A DNA stretch of 64,000 nt from Hymenobacter edaphi (GTDB lineage: Bacteria; Bacteroidota; Bacteroidia; Cytophagales; Hymenobacteraceae): positions 124,001 through 188,000 of the forward strand of contig NZ_QHKM01000006.1 of NCBI RefSeq assembly GCF_003258365.1. The letters are read 5' to 3'. Positions 1-8,359 of this stretch are shown piece by piece. Below the pieces are notes generated by a model. It was not told the origin of the DNA and did no database searches. It was given only the letters and a program-made list of their open reading frames with translations. The translations under genes were made by a program, and so were the position numbers. Position 1 is the first letter of the stretch. Every line of letters starts with the position of its first letter.

Positions 1-37
1 CTGCATGGATGCGCCGGCCAGCCTGATTCCATAGGCC

Positions 38-736
38 TTAGTCGATGTCGGGGGGCGTGAACGTGACGGTTGATATCCGGGGCGGGGGCGGCACCGACTT
101 TGGCCGGTGCGGCACAAACGTCTCGCCGGGTTCCAGCACCAGGTGGGATTCGCCCAGGACGGCTGCCATGCCGCGCAGGCGCACCGTCAGCTCGGCCGCC
201 AGCGGCACGCGCCGGCCGATGTAGTAGTCGTGGGTGGAATCGGGGGAAGCGGCTACGTAGAGCAGGGAGTCGCGCAGGGCGGGTGGCAGGCGCAGCGCGA
301 AGCGGCCGGCGGCGTCAGTGCGCGCCTGCACGGTGCTGTCGGCCAGGCTGGTCACGTAGGCCCCGGCCAGCGGGCGGCCGGAGTCGAGGTCGACTACCAG
401 CCCACGCACCAGCACGTCGGCCGGCGTGGCGGCGGGCGGCGTCCGGAGCTGCAGCTGCCCGGGCGCGGGCGTTTCGCAGCCGCTCAGGGCCAGGGCCGCG
501 GCGGCCAGCCAGGCGGGCCAGGTGCGCGGGGCCTGGTGCTGGGGTAGTTGACGCGGGCGAAACCGACCGCAGCGGCGGCCGTGGCGGCTGAGCCAGGCCA
601 GCACTTCCACCTCGCTCATCTGGGTAAAATCGACCACTACTTTCTCGCAGGCGGCGCAGTAGCGGCCGCCGGCTACGGGCGTCATCCGCGCCCAATCGGC
701 GGGGCAGGGCTGCGGAACGGAGAGGCGAGTAGCCAT
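38..736 (-). CDS. Cys-rich N-terminal domain protein with carboxypeptidase-regulatory-like domain
   Basis: A protein of about 232 residues. I start it at the ATG at 736; a GTG five codons upstream (751) is also possible. The N-terminal 65 residues hold a cysteine pattern (CPADW, then CAAC, then CGRF) and the phrase VVDFTQMSE, a combination I recognise from many Bacteroidota proteins of unknown function. A hydrophobic stretch of about 15 residues follows, ending in SGC like a lipobox but placed about 80 residues in. The rest resembles a carboxypeptidase regulatory-like beta-sandwich (GLVVDLDSGRPLAGAYV, then TDAAGRFAL). The likely topology is a cytoplasmic Cys domain, one membrane pass and a periplasmic sandwich. 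The function is unknown. It is divergent from the permease gene. Confidence 0.7.
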   Translation of the reverse strand: MATRLSVPQPCPADWARMTPVAGGRYCAACEKVVVDFTQMSEVEVLAWLSRHGRRCGRFRPRQLPQHQAPRTWPAWLAAAALALSGCETPAPGQLQLRTPPAATPADVLVRGLVVDLDSGRPLAGAYVTSLADSTVQARTDAAGRFALRLPPALRDSLLYVAASPDSTHDYYIGRRVPLAAELTVRLRGMAAVLGESHLVLEPGETFVPHRPKSVPPPPRISTVTFTPPDID

Positions 737-834
737 GGGGAGGAGCGGCACTACCGGCGAAAGAAACCGGCTCTGAATAACCGAAAACGGCGCGGCCGGG
801 AAATGCCAACGCGCAACGCCGCCGCATTATTTTC

Positions 835-842
835 TATCTTTT
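835..842 (+). promoter_or_regulatory. Putative -7 box TATCTTTT for the APC permease
   Basis: TATCTTTT matches the Bacteroidota -7 consensus TAnnTTTG at seven of eight positions and is followed directly by G. It lies 27 bp before the TTG start at 870. No convincing -33 TTTG is seen. Confidence 0.45.
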
Positions 843-869
843 GGGCCTCCAAATTCTATTCTCCCCGCT

Positions 870-2645
870 TTGCCTCCCTCTACGCTCCCTCCCACGCGCT
901 CGGCCGGCCTGTTTCGGCGCAAGGCGCTATCCGACCTGCTGGCCAACCCGCCCGCTGATGAAGACCTGCACGGCTCGCACCCCGGTGAGCATGGCCTGGC
1001 CCGCCACCTGACGGTGCGCGACCTGACCGCCCTGGGCATTGCCGCCGTTATCGGGGCCGGTATTTTCAGCACCATCGGCAACGCCTCGCACGACGGCGGC
1101 CCGGCCGTGTCGCTGCTGTTCGTCTTCACCGCCATTGCCTGCGCCTTCTCGGCGTTGTGCTACGCGCAGTTTGCGGCCACCATCCCCGTGTCGGGCTCGG
1201 CCTACACCTACGCCTACGCCTCCTTCGGCGAGCTGGCGGCCTGGATTATCGGCTGGGCCTTGATTATGGAGTACGCCGTGGGCAACATCGTGGTGGCTAT
1301 CAGCTGGTCGGACTACTTCACCGGCCTGCTCGACGGCGTCGGGGTGCACCTGCCCATCTGGCTGACGATGGGCATGCAGAGTGCCCACAAGCACTACAAC
1401 GCCGTGCTGGCGCTGATGCAGGCCGGCAAGCCGCTGAGCGAGGCTTCGGCGGCGCAGCTGGAAGGCTACAAGGCCTGGGCCGCCGCGCCCGAGCTGCCGG
1501 GCGGCCTGCGCCTGGTGCTGGACCTGCCGGCCGGCCTTATCACCCTGGCCATTACCGCCTTGGTGTACGTGGGCATCAAGGAGTCGAAAAACGCCTCCAA
1601 CCTGCTGGTGGTGCTCAAGCTGGCCGTGGTGGCGGTGGTTATCCTGGTGGGCGCTTTCTACGTGCAGCCCGAAAACTGGAGCCCCTTCGCCCCCAACGGC
1701 ATCGGCGGCGTGCTCAAGGGCGTGTCGGCCGTGTTCTTCGCCTACATCGGCTTCGATGCCATCAGCACCACGGCCGAGGAGTGCAAAAACCCCCAGCGTG
1801 ACCTGCCGCGCTCCATGATTTACGCGCTGGTTATCTGCACCGTCCTCTACGTCATCATCACGCTGGTACTCACCGGTATGGTGAACTACAAGGAGCTGGC
1901 CGTGGGCGACCCGCTGGCTTACGTGTTCAACAAAGTGGGCGTGACCTGGCTGGGCAAAATCGTGGCCGTGTCGGCGGTGCTGGCCATGGCCTCGGTGCTG
2001 CTGGTGTTCCAGATCGGCCAGCCCCGCATCTGGATGACCATGTCGCGCGACGGGCTGCTGCCCAAGGTGTTTGCCCGGGTGCATCCCAAGTACCACACGC
2101 CCTCGTTCTCCACCATCGTGACGGGCTTTTTCGTGGGCGTGCCGGCCATGCTGCTGAACATGGACCTGGTTATCGACCTGACCAGCATCGGCACGCTCTT
2201 CGCCTTCGCGCTGGTGTGCGGCGGCATCCTCGTCATCGACCCGCACGGCAAATCGGAGGCTCGCTTCAAGGTGCCTTACCTCAACGGCAAATTCCTGGTG
2301 CCCCTGCTGCTGCTCATCGTGGGCGGGCTGGTGTTCGTCTACAACCGCGACAACGTCAACGAGTTCTTCCGGCTGGTGAGCTTTTCGGAGGGCTACGAGG
2401 GCTTCCGCCACCAGATTCCGATGCTCGTGTTTCTGATTGCCTGCGGGTGGGTGGCGGCGGTGTCGTTCACCAAAAACCTCTCGCTGCTGCCCGTGCTCGG
2501 CCTGCTCACCAACCTCTACCTGATGACGCAGCTGGGCATCAGCAACTGGCTGCTGTTCGGCGCCTGGCTGATCATTGGCCTGGCCATCTACTTCAACTAC
2601 GGCTTCAAGCACTCCAAGCTGAACCGGCCCGCCGGGGCCCGCTAA
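870..2645 (+). CDS. APC-superfamily amino-acid permease (cationic amino acid transporter type)
   Basis: This is a 591-residue inner-membrane transporter with about 12 or more hydrophobic segments. The APC signature lies near residue 55 (GIAAVIGAGIF), followed by the segment containing ISTTAEE and PQRDLP typical of the CAT/YfnA branch. It probably imports or exchanges amino acids, driven by proton symport. The best start is TTG at 870: it follows a plausible -7 box, and no upstream in-frame ATG gives a better N-terminus. There is a hydrophilic insertion of about 45 residues between membrane segments near residues 165-210 (rich in Ala, Lys and Glu), a normal position for a cytoplasmic or periplasmic loop. 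The gene stands alone and ends at a strong terminator. The exact substrate cannot be read from the sequence. Confidence 0.9.
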   Translation: MPPSTLPPTRSAGLFRRKALSDLLANPPADEDLHGSHPGEHGLARHLTVRDLTALGIAAVIGAGIFSTIGNASHDGGPAVSLLFVFTAIACAFSALCYAQFAATIPVSGSAYTYAYASFGELAAWIIGWALIMEYAVGNIVVAISWSDYFTGLLDGVGVHLPIWLTMGMQSAHKHYNAVLALMQAGKPLSEASAAQLEGYKAWAAAPELPGGLRLVLDLPAGLITLAITALVYVGIKESKNASNLLVVLKLAVVAVVILVGAFYVQPENWSPFAPNGIGGVLKGVSAVFFAYIGFDAISTTAEECKNPQRDLPRSMIYALVICTVLYVIITLVLTGMVNYKELAVGDPLAYVFNKVGVTWLGKIVAVSAVLAMASVLLVFQIGQPRIWMTMSRDGLLPKVFARVHPKYHTPSFSTIVTGFFVGVPAMLLNMDLVIDLTSIGTLFAFALVCGGILVIDPHGKSEARFKVPYLNGKFLVPLLLLIVGGLVFVYNRDNVNEFFRLVSFSEGYEGFRHQIPMLVFLIACGWVAAVSFTKNLSLLPVLGLLTNLYLMTQLGISNWLLFGAWLIIGLAIYFNYGFKHSKLNRPAGAR

Positions 2646-2665
2646 GGGCGCACGACTCGACCTGG

Positions 2666-2705
2666 GCCCGGCGCCGCGGCGGTAACGCGCGGCGCCGGGC
2701 TTTTT
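2666..2705 (+). terminator. Rho-independent terminator after the permease
   Basis: A 13-bp GC-rich perfect stem (2666-2678 with 2688-2700) with a 9-nt loop is followed by TTTTT at 2701-2705. Confidence 0.85.
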
Positions 2706-2725
2706 GGTTGCCCGCCGCGGCCGAG

Positions 2726-2733
2726 TATACTTG
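2726..2733 (+). promoter_or_regulatory. Putative -7 box TATACTTG for the helicase-nuclease gene
   Basis: TATACTTG matches TAnnTTTG at seven of eight positions. It sits 6 bp before the ATG at 2739 and 39 bp before the alternative ATG at 2772. If it is real, the transcript begins almost at 2739, so translation is either leaderless from 2739 or starts at 2772. Confidence 0.45.
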
Positions 2734-2738
2734 AGGGG

Positions 2739-5700
2739 ATGGCAGCCCCGCCGCTGCTCGTTGTGCGCTCTATGGAACCTACCGCCGCTGATCCGGCCGC
2801 TTTGCGGGCCGCGCTGGCCGCCCGCCTCGATGCTTCCCGTCGGGAGCTGCTCGACCTGGGCCTGCGCAACCCCCTACTCAACTACCGCGCCTCGCCCGCC
2901 CGGGGCGTGACGGTGGTACGCGAGCAAGCGGCCGCGGTGTACGAGGCGCTGGTGCGGCAGGGCAAAACCATGTACTTCCAACCGGCGCCCAGGCCGAAAC
3001 CGGCCGCCCGCCCCGCCGAGGAAGCCCCCGCCGAGCGCGCCGCCCTGCTCGCCGACAACCGGCTGCAGACCGACGAAACGGCCGACAGGCTGGAAAGCCG
3101 GCTGCTCAATTCCTACTACACCGCCCGCACCAGCCTGGAAGAACAGGGCGTCAACATCCTCTACCTCGCCCTGGGCCAGCTGCAGTGGTACGAGGCCAGC
3201 AGCCGCGCGGAGCCGCGCCGGGCGCCGCTGGTGCTGGTGCCCGTGCTGCTGGAGCGCAGCGGCGCGGCCGAGCGGTTTCGGCTGCGCTACACCGGCGCCG
3301 ACATCGAAGCCAACCTTTCGCTGCAGATCAAGCTCCAAACCAGCTTCGGCCTGAGCCTGCCCGAGCTGGAGGACGACGCCGACGTGGCCGCCTACCTGGC
3401 CGCCGTGGCCGAGGCCGTGGCCGCCCGGCCGGGCTGGCAGGTGCAGGCCGACGCCATTGCCTTGGGCTTCTTCTCCTTCAGCAAGCTGCTGCTCTACCGC
3501 GACCTGGACCCCGCCACCTGGCCCGCCGACGCCGACCTGCTGGCCCACCCCGCCATCGGGGCCCTGCTCGGCCCCGCCGGCTTCCGCGACCCGGCCCCCA
3601 GCGTGGGCGACGACGCGTTTCTCGACACCGACAGCCCGGCCCACGAACTGCACCAGGTGCTCGACGCCGATTCGTCGCAGTTGCTGGCCTTGCTGGCGGC
3701 GCGGGAGGGGCGCAACCTGGTCATTCAGGGCCCGCCCGGCACGGGCAAGTCGCAGACCATTGCCAACCTGCTGGCCGAGGCTATCGGGGCGGGGCAGCGG
3801 GTGCTGTTCGTGGCCGAAAAAATGGCCGCGCTGGACGTGGTTAAGCGTCGGCTCGACGCGCTCGGGCTGGGCGCGGCCTGTCTGGAGCTGCACTCGCACA
3901 AGGCCAACAAAAAGGCGGTGCTCGACGAGCTGAAAGCAACCCTGCAGCTGGGGCGCCCCGCCGCTCCCGCCACGGCCGACCTGGTCAGCCAGCTGCCGCG
4001 CTACCGCCAGATCCTCAACGACTACGCCCTGGCTGTGAATGCCCCGCTGGGCCGCAGCCGCCGCAGCGCCCAGCAGGTAATGGGCGAGCTGCTGCACCTG
4101 CGCCGGCAGTCGGGGGCCGCTGCGCTGCCGCGCGTGGCCTTCGCCGGCCTCAGCCAGTGGACCGACGCCGACGCCGCCCAGGCCGAAGCCCTGGCCGCCC
4201 GCCTGCAGGCCACCTTGCAGAAAATCGGCCCGCCGAAGCAGCTGCCGTTCTGGGGCAGCGAGCTGACGGTGCTGCTGCCCGCCGAACAACACGCTCTGAC
4301 GCAGCGCCTGGCCGCTGCCCAGGCCGCCGTGGCCGCGCTGCCAGCTGCCGCCCAAGCCCTGGCCGCCGCCCTAAACCAGCCCGCCCCTCCCGACCGCCAC
4401 GCCGCCGAAGCCCTGCTGCCCCTGGCCCGGCACGTGCAGCTCGCCCCGCCGCTCACCGGCGCCACCGTGGCCGATGCAGCCTGGATCCGGCAGGCTGCCG
4501 GAATTCAGGCGGTGCTGCAGGCCGGGGCCACCCATAACGCCCTGCGCCGGCAGCACGACGCTGATTGGCTGCCCGAAGCCTGGGGGCAGGATCTGTCGGT
4601 TGAGCGCGCCGCCCTGCTCACCTACGGCCCGAAGTGGTGGAAATTCCTCAGCGGCCGTTACCGCCAGGCCCGGCAGCGTCTGCAGGCGCTTTGGCGCCAC
4701 GCCCTGCCCGACGACAACGCCCCCGTGGTAGCCGCCATCGACGCCCTGCACGAAGCCGCCCGCCACGCGCAAACGGTGGAGGCCGCCCGCCCGCTGCTGA
4801 GCAGCCTGTTTGGCTCCGCGTGGCAGGGGCTGCGCTCCGACTGGCCCGCCCTGCGCCGCACCGCCGACTACCTCACGCTCACCCACCAGCGCATTGCTCA
4901 GGGCCAGCTGCCCCCCAGCCTGCTCACCTACCTGGCCGCCCCGGGTGGTAGTACGGCTCCAGGTCGTGCTGCCAATATCGTTGAACGACCCAGTCCGCCC
5001 GCCGCTCCTGCTGCCGCGTATGCCAACGCGCCGGCCGGATTGCCCGCCGGCCTAACGGCCCTCGAAACCGCCCTGCACCAACACCGCGCCGCCCTGCAGG
5101 CCGTGGCCGATGCCCTGCAGCTCAACGAAGCCCGCCGCTTCGGTCCCGATGGCCGGCTGCAGCTGCAGCCCTTCGCCCAGCAGGCCGCGACGCTGACGAC
5201 CTGGCAAGCCGAGCTGCCCACCCTGCAGCAGACCGTGGAATGGAACAACGCCGCTGCCCAGGCCACGGAATTGCCGGAGCAGCTGTTGCTGGCCGAAAGC
5301 TGGCCCGAGGCCGCCCGGCAGCTGACCGCCGCTGTGCGCCAGACCTGGCTGGAATACCTGCAGCGCCTGGCCTATGAGCAGCACCCGGCGCTGCGCCAGT
5401 TTGAGCGGGCCGCCCACGAAGAAACCGCCGCCCGCTTCCGCGAGGCCGACCGCGCCGCGCTGCACCACCACCGGGTGCGGGCCCTGCTGCGCCACCACCA
5501 GCAGCTGCCCCACCCCCAGGCCGGCGGGCAGATGCTGGTGCTCAGCCGTGAATTCGCCAAGAAAACCCGGCACCTGCCCCTGCGCCGCCTGATGGCGGAG
5601 GCCGGCCGGGCCGTGCAGGCCATCAAGCCGGTGCTGATGATGTCGCCGCTATCGGTGGCCAACTTTCTGCCGCCCGGCGCGGTGGAATTCGACCTGGTAG

Positions 5701-7571
5701 TGTTCGACGAAGCCTCCCAGGTGAAGCCCGTCGATGCCCTCGGCGCCATTGCCCGCGGCCGGCAGCTGGTCGTCGTGGGCGACTCCCGGCAGCTGCCACC
5801 CACGTCCTTTTTCGACTCGCTGACTGGCAGCGGCGACGAGGCCGACGAGGAAAGCGTGACGGCCGACATTCAGAGCGTGCTGGAGCTGTGCCTGGCCCGG
5901 CAGATGCCCGAGCGGATGCTGCGCTGGCACTACCGCTCCCGCCACCCCGCACTCATTGCGCCCTCCAACCACCTGTATTACCACGACCGGCTGGTCGTCT
6001 TCCCCAGCCCCGGCGGCGCGACGCGACTCGGCCTGGTGTATCACCACCTGCCCGATACTTATTATGAGCGCGGCACCACCCGCACCAATCCGCTGGAAGC
6101 GCAGGTCGTGGCTGAGACCGTGCTGCAGCACGCCCGCCACACGCCCGCGCTGACTTTGGGCGTGGTGGCTTTCAGCATGGCCCAGCGCCAAGCCATCGAG
6201 GATGCGCTGGAGCAGCTGCGACGGGAGCACCCCGACATCGAAGCGTTTTTCAACCGCCACCCGCACGAGCCGTTCTTCGTCAAGAACCTGGAAAACGTGC
6301 AGGGCGACGAGCGCGACGTAATGCTCATCAGCGTGGGCTACGGCCGCACCCGCGAGGGCTACCTGGCCATGAACTTCGGCCCGCTCAGCGGCGCGGGCGG
6401 CGAGCGGCGCCTCAACGTGCTCATCACCCGCGCCAAGCTGCGCTGCGAGGTGTTCACCAACCTCTCCGCCGATGACCTCGACCTCACGCGCACCACGGCC
6501 CAGGGCGTGCGCGACCTGAAAACCTTCCTGCACTTTGCCCAGCACGGCCAGCTAAACCAGCTCGGAGAAACCGTCCGGCCGCCGGATTCATCCTTTGAAG
6601 AAGCAGTTTTCCAGGCCCTCATAGCCCGCGGCTACCGGCTCCGGCCGCAGGTCGGCTCGCAGGGCTTTTACCTCGATCTGGCCGTCGTCGACCCCGCGCA
6701 GCCCGGCTGCTACCTGCTCGGCATCGAGTGCGACGGGGCCATGTACCACGCCGCCCGCTCGGCCCGCGACCGGGACCGGCTGCGCCAGCAGGTGCTGGAA
6801 GCCGTGGGCTGGCGCCTGCACCGCATCTGGAGCACCGACTGGTTCCGCGACCCGGCCGGCGAAACCGAGCGGGCCGTGCAGGCCATCGAAGCGGCCCGGC
6901 AGGCTGCTGATAAACATGCTGATGATGAGCAGGTGCCCGCACTTGAAAGCACGGCGTCGACGACACCGCCGACGGGTATCGAGCGGGAGGAAGCCGCGCC
7001 AGTTGCGGTGGCCGAACCCTACCAGCTGGCCCAGCTGCCGGCCGCCGTGGGGCACCGCGAGCTGCACCAGCACAGCCTGAGCTTGCTGGCCGGCTGGCTG
7101 GCCCAGGTGGTGCGCGTCGAAAGCCCGATTCACGTGGACGAGGCCACCCGGCGTCTTGCCCAGGCCAGTGGCGCCACGCAGGTGGGGGGCCGCATGCGCC
7201 AGGTGGGCCGCGACGCCGCCCTGCTGGCCGCCAACCTGCGCCACCTGCGCCGCCAGGGCGACTTCCTGTGGGAAAACACCATGCAGCAGCCCCCGCTGCG
7301 CGACCGAAGCCTGCTGCCCGCCATTTCGCGGAAGCTGCCGCTGGTGGCGCCCGAGGAGCTGGCCCGCGCCCTGCGCACGGTGGTGGCGCAAAGCTTCAGC
7401 CTGCCCCGCGACGCGGCCTACCTGGCCACCGTGCGCCTGCTCGGCTTCGGCCGCCTCTCCGACGACATGCGCGAGCTGCTCGACGGCGTGCTGACGGGCC
7501 TGCTGGCCCGCGGCGAGCTGGAAGAAGCCGGCGGCGTGCTCCGCCCGGTAAGTTGGCCGGGACAGATATGA
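2739..7571 (+). CDS. DUF4011 / SF1 helicase / Vsr-like (MTES_1575) nuclease / DUF3320 protein
   Basis: This is a 1610-residue single-chain helicase-nuclease of the COG1112 type. In order it shows: a DUF4011 region with the NPLLNYR motif (about residues 45-51); Walker A GPPGTGKS (about 331); a very long insert; motif II DEAS (about 989) and motif III GDSRQLPP; motif IV around YRSRHP; motif V NVQGDERD; motif VI NVLITRAK. A Vsr/PD-(D/E)XK-like endonuclease domain follows (about 1284-1390), with FEEAV, DLAV, IECDGAMYH, RDRDRLR and IWSTDWF. A low-complexity linker comes next, then a DUF3320 domain (about 1430-1605). All motifs look intact. Such proteins often occur in defence islands and are presumed to act on DNA, but the substrate is unknown. 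It stands alone here, next to a RAYT-like gene. The ATG at 2772 is an alternative start. Confidence 0.9.
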   Translation: MAAPPLLVVRSMEPTAADPAALRAALAARLDASRRELLDLGLRNPLLNYRASPARGVTVVREQAAAVYEALVRQGKTMYFQPAPRPKPAARPAEEAPAERAALLADNRLQTDETADRLESRLLNSYYTARTSLEEQGVNILYLALGQLQWYEASSRAEPRRAPLVLVPVLLERSGAAERFRLRYTGADIEANLSLQIKLQTSFGLSLPELEDDADVAAYLAAVAEAVAARPGWQVQADAIALGFFSFSKLLLYRDLDPATWPADADLLAHPAIGALLGPAGFRDPAPSVGDDAFLDTDSPAHELHQVLDADSSQLLALLAAREGRNLVIQGPPGTGKSQTIANLLAEAIGAGQRVLFVAEKMAALDVVKRRLDALGLGAACLELHSHKANKKAVLDELKATLQLGRPAAPATADLVSQLPRYRQILNDYALAVNAPLGRSRRSAQQVMGELLHLRRQSGAAALPRVAFAGLSQWTDADAAQAEALAARLQATLQKIGPPKQLPFWGSELTVLLPAEQHALTQRLAAAQAAVAALPAAAQALAAALNQPAPPDRHAAEALLPLARHVQLAPPLTGATVADAAWIRQAAGIQAVLQAGATHNALRRQHDADWLPEAWGQDLSVERAALLTYGPKWWKFLSGRYRQARQRLQALWRHALPDDNAPVVAAIDALHEAARHAQTVEAARPLLSSLFGSAWQGLRSDWPALRRTADYLTLTHQRIAQGQLPPSLLTYLAAPGGSTAPGRAANIVERPSPPAAPAAAYANAPAGLPAGLTALETALHQHRAALQAVADALQLNEARRFGPDGRLQLQPFAQQAATLTTWQAELPTLQQTVEWNNAAAQATELPEQLLLAESWPEAARQLTAAVRQTWLEYLQRLAYEQHPALRQFERAAHEETAARFREADRAALHHHRVRALLRHHQQLPHPQAGGQMLVLSREFAKKTRHLPLRRLMAEAGRAVQAIKPVLMMSPLSVANFLPPGAVEFDLVVFDEASQVKPVDALGAIARGRQLVVVGDSRQLPPTSFFDSLTGSGDEADEESVTADIQSVLELCLARQMPERMLRWHYRSRHPALIAPSNHLYYHDRLVVFPSPGGATRLGLVYHHLPDTYYERGTTRTNPLEAQVVAETVLQHARHTPALTLGVVAFSMAQRQAIEDALEQLRREHPDIEAFFNRHPHEPFFVKNLENVQGDERDVMLISVGYGRTREGYLAMNFGPLSGAGGERRLNVLITRAKLRCEVFTNLSADDLDLTRTTAQGVRDLKTFLHFAQHGQLNQLGETVRPPDSSFEEAVFQALIARGYRLRPQVGSQGFYLDLAVVDPAQPGCYLLGIECDGAMYHAARSARDRDRLRQQVLEAVGWRLHRIWSTDWFRDPAGETERAVQAIEAARQAADKHADDEQVPALESTASTTPPTGIEREEAAPVAVAEPYQLAQLPAAVGHRELHQHSLSLLAGWLAQVVRVESPIHVDEATRRLAQASGATQVGGRMRQVGRDAALLAANLRHLRRQGDFLWENTMQQPPLRDRSLLPAISRKLPLVAPEELARALRTVVAQSFSLPRDAAYLATVRLLGFGRLSDDMRELLDGVLTGLLARGELEEAGGVLRPVSWPGQI

Positions 7572-7657
7572 GCAATTGACTGAGGTTGGGCTCCGCGCCA
7601 TAGGCAGCATATAAGTTGATAATATGATTAATGGGCTGATATATAAAACCATAGCTT

Positions 7658-8278
7658 GTGGATGATGCGCTTGCCCTCCTGCCGCCCGGCGAAACCATCT
7701 TGCTGACCCTGCGCCTCGCCGGCTCCATCCCCGCCCGCGCCGGCCGCGAGTTGCAGCAGCAACGCATAGCCGCCCAGCAGGCCGCCCGTACCGCGCCCAC
7801 GCCCACCGAAGCCCAAGCCGCCCACCGCCGGGCCGAAAAGCGCTTCTTCGCCGACTTCGACGCCGTGCTCGACTCGGCTCTGGTCGGGGGCCACTACCTG
7901 GAGAGGGAAAAAATAGCCGAAGCCGTGGCCGGGGAGCTGCTGCTACTGGAGGAGCAGGGTTTGCGGGTGCCCTGCTTTGCCTTGACCTTCAATCACCTGC
8001 ACGCGGTGCTGCACCAGCCCGCCGGCCACCGCCTCGCGCTGTACAAAGCCGTGGAGCTGCTGCACCAGCGCACCGCGGCTCAGGCCCGCCGCATCCTGCG
8101 CGGTCAGCTGCCCAGGGAGGCCGACTTCTGGCACCCCGGCTGCCACGAGCTGCCCATTTTCGACGCGGCCGAGCTGACCCGGGTGCAGGCCTACCTGCTC
8201 GGCCACGCTGCCCGCCTGAAGCTGCCGGCCCGCTACCACGCCTGGCCCTACCAGCACAGCGCCCCGCTCGGCGGTTGA
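7658..8278 (+). CDS. RAYT / Y1-transposase-like protein lacking the catalytic tyrosine
   Basis: A 206-residue protein resembling REP-associated tyrosine transposases. The start of the chain (PPGETILLTLRLAGSIP) matches the family's usual opening. The HUH motif survives as NHLH in FALTFNHLHAVLH (compare the common MPNHVHLL). Helix and loop features around AQARRILRGQL and the phrase FWHPGCHEL correspond to the place where family members carry a tryptophan-x-x-x-tyrosine segment (WQ..YyD). Here the expected tyrosine position reads cysteine, so the strand-cleaving nucleophile appears lost. The GTG start at 7658 follows an in-frame stop at 7652. The reading frame is otherwise intact, suggesting domestication or recent inactivation. 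The upstream 86 bp is unusually AT-rich for this window. I infer the family from motif pattern only. Confidence 0.65.
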   Translation: MDDALALLPPGETILLTLRLAGSIPARAGRELQQQRIAAQQAARTAPTPTEAQAAHRRAEKRFFADFDAVLDSALVGGHYLEREKIAEAVAGELLLLEEQGLRVPCFALTFNHLHAVLHQPAGHRLALYKAVELLHQRTAAQARRILRGQLPREADFWHPGCHELPIFDAAELTRVQAYLLGHAARLKLPARYHAWPYQHSAPLGG

Positions 8279-8359
8279 GCCCCCAGCAGCCCGGGCCGCT
8301 GAGGGCCGCAAGCCGTAGTGCGGGCTTGGTCGTATGTAAGGCTCCCGTCCCAAGCCTTT

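Noticed and set aside
927-2612. Long minus-strand frame opposite the permease
   Set aside because: His/Gln/Gly-rich composition without domains, fully antisense to a clear transporter.
2739-8278. A multi-gene defence island
   Set aside because: Only one candidate defence gene is present; the flanking permease, LpxR-like and EamA genes are ordinary, and no methylase, toxin, integrase or second component is seen.
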